Positions 4,712-5,136 of a stretch of DNA of 5,136 nt are shown here, piece after piece. Both the position numbers and the translations under genes were made by a program. Source of the DNA: Bacteriovorax stolpii (lineage in GTDB: Bacteria; Bdellovibrionota; Bacteriovoracia; Bacteriovoracales; Bacteriovoracaceae). Location of the stretch: assembly GCA_945862475.1 (NCBI GenBank), contig CAMAYW010000212.1:1-5136 (forward strand), given 5' to 3'. Each line of letters begins with the position of its first letter. Within the stretch, counting starts at the first letter, position 1. The notes below the pieces were generated by a model. It did no database searches. It was not told the origin of the DNA and worked only from the letters and a program-made list of their open reading frames with translations.

Positions 4712-4730
4712 GAAACTAATGATTAGTTTC
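4712..4730 (+). repeat. Inverted repeat in the leader of the 85-residue protein gene
   Basis: GAAACTAA (4712-4719) and TTAGTTTC (4723-4730) form a perfect eight-base stem around TGA, followed by TTTCTTTCTTC. It lies 25 bases before the gene start, just upstream of the ribosome binding site. It could be an operator, or a weak attenuator because of the pyrimidine run after it. An ATG in its centre (4719) opens a ten-codon frame MISFFLLPGG, ending at TGA 4749-4751 across the Shine-Dalgarno sequence, with AAGGGA upstream. Such a leader peptide could control access of ribosomes to the main gene, but may be coincidental. Confidence 0.35.
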
Positions 4731-4755
4731 TTTCTTCTGCCAGGAGGGTGAATTC

Positions 4756-5013
4756 ATGAGTCCACACTACTACATCATGAAGAATAAGAAGATCCTAAGA
4801 CTTGAAGGTCATACTTCATTTGATTCTCTCCCTACGACAATACAAGAAAGGCTCCTAGAGAAGGATTTTGAAATGGTTTTAGATCAAAACCAGGCGAACT
4901 GGAGAGTTGTCATCTTCAGAGATGAAATCTTGGATCTAGAAGAATACCAAGAGTGGCTAAATTCACCTGAAGCGTTCATGGAAGAAGAACACTACGAACT
5001 CATCGCCAACTAA
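4756..5013 (+). CDS. Small acidic protein of unknown function, 85 residues
   Basis: ATG 4756 follows a perfect AGGAGG (4742-4747) by eight bases, the best ribosome binding site in the window, so the start is firm and high expression is plausible. The protein has 18 acidic and 8 basic residues, divided unevenly: the first fifteen residues are basic (MKNKKILR), and the C-terminal third is strongly acidic (DEILDLEEYQEWLNSPEAF and then MEEEHYE). No signal peptide, membrane segment or cysteine is present, so it is probably cytoplasmic. The pattern suggests a short beta strand followed by helices. I recognise no family. The acidic face could bind a basic partner, but no function is implied by the sequence. 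It has its own leader with an inverted repeat. Confidence 0.75.
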   Translation: MSPHYYIMKNKKILRLEGHTSFDSLPTTIQERLLEKDFEMVLDQNQANWRVVIFRDEILDLEEYQEWLNSPEAFMEEEHYELIAN

Positions 5014-5056
5014 TTCTGGCAAAACTTTTAATTAAATTTTTCAATTCAAGTGACCG

Positions 5057-5073
5057 CAGGGGCTAAGTCCCTG
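5057..5073 (+). terminator. Possible terminator hairpin after the 85-residue protein gene
   Basis: CAGGG (5057-5061) and CCCTG (5069-5073) form a five-base stem with a seven-base loop, 44 bases after the stop. The following TTGTTACG is only weakly T-rich, so it is a poor intrinsic terminator. Upstream is an AT-rich stretch with the palindrome TTTAATTAAA. The rest of the window up to 5136 holds no ORF I can support; it ends in CGGAGG, which might be a ribosome binding site for a gene beyond the edge. Confidence 0.35.
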
Positions 5074-5136
5074 TTGTTACGTATCGGCCGATTTTAGATC
5101 CCATTTCATGTGACAATGGCTCCATTCACTCGGAGG

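Noticed and set aside
4727..4742. Third minus-strand sigma-54 site at TGGCAGAAGAAAGAAA
   Set aside because: GG is present but the -12 position reads GAAA rather than GC, and no CCGCYAGGATGGTRG follows; CCATCTTAG near 4697 is only a weak resemblance.
1..5136. CRISPR array, insertion sequence, tRNA or rRNA
   Set aside because: No repeat-spacer pattern, transposase frame, terminal inverted repeats, cloverleaf or rRNA sequence was seen.

Overview
The window reads as a piece of an AT-rich bacterial chromosome. The first 3.1 kb is a tightly packed plus-strand housekeeping operon. The last 2 kb is accessory: two lineage-specific protein genes, and between and around them two minus-strand transcription units that standard gene calling misses. 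Gene style, the YajQ/YqeY pairing and two strong sigma-54 promoters would suit a deltaproteobacterium-like or Bdellovibrionota (Bacteriovorax-type) genome. No marker here proves that, so it is an inference.

Positions 2-3068 hold the 3' end of proB, then proA, yajQ, a GatB/YqeY-family gene and an M24-family metallopeptidase-like gene. The last four are joined by gaps of 9 and 7 bases and one 1-base overlap (TAATG). The operon ends at a strong GC-rich hairpin at 3076-3098. ProB and ProA carry out successive steps of proline synthesis. The other three are a nucleotide-binding protein, a tRNA-amidotransferase-like helper domain and a metal-dependent peptidase fold, apparently carried in the same transcript.

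Positions 3098-3448 look empty on the plus strand but not on the minus strand. A near-consensus sigma-54 site (TGGCAC-N5-GTGCT) is followed by a 72-base leader, an AAGGAG ribosome binding site and a 33-residue single-span membrane protein. Its stop codon lies beside the operon hairpin. The region also carries dyads that could bind an enhancer-binding protein, and a TTGACA promoter for the next plus-strand gene.

Positions 3449-4342 encode a 297-residue, cysteine-rich exported protein of unknown family.

Positions 4341-4501 hold a second minus-strand unit. It has a sigma-54 site at the same -24/-12 spacing, no convincing ORF, and an intrinsic terminator about 130 bases downstream: the signature of a small RNA. 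Its 5' part shares CCGCYAGGATGGTRG with the leader of the first unit, so the two look like relatives. Its terminator loop (C-AAGGAA-G) and a second site (C-AUGGAA-G) match the CsrA/RsmA recognition pattern. This pair of sigma-54 units, bracketing the exported-protein gene, is the most unusual content of the window.

Positions 4756-5013 encode a small, very acidic protein of unknown function with an excellent Shine-Dalgarno sequence. The final 120 bases hold one hairpin and no gene.
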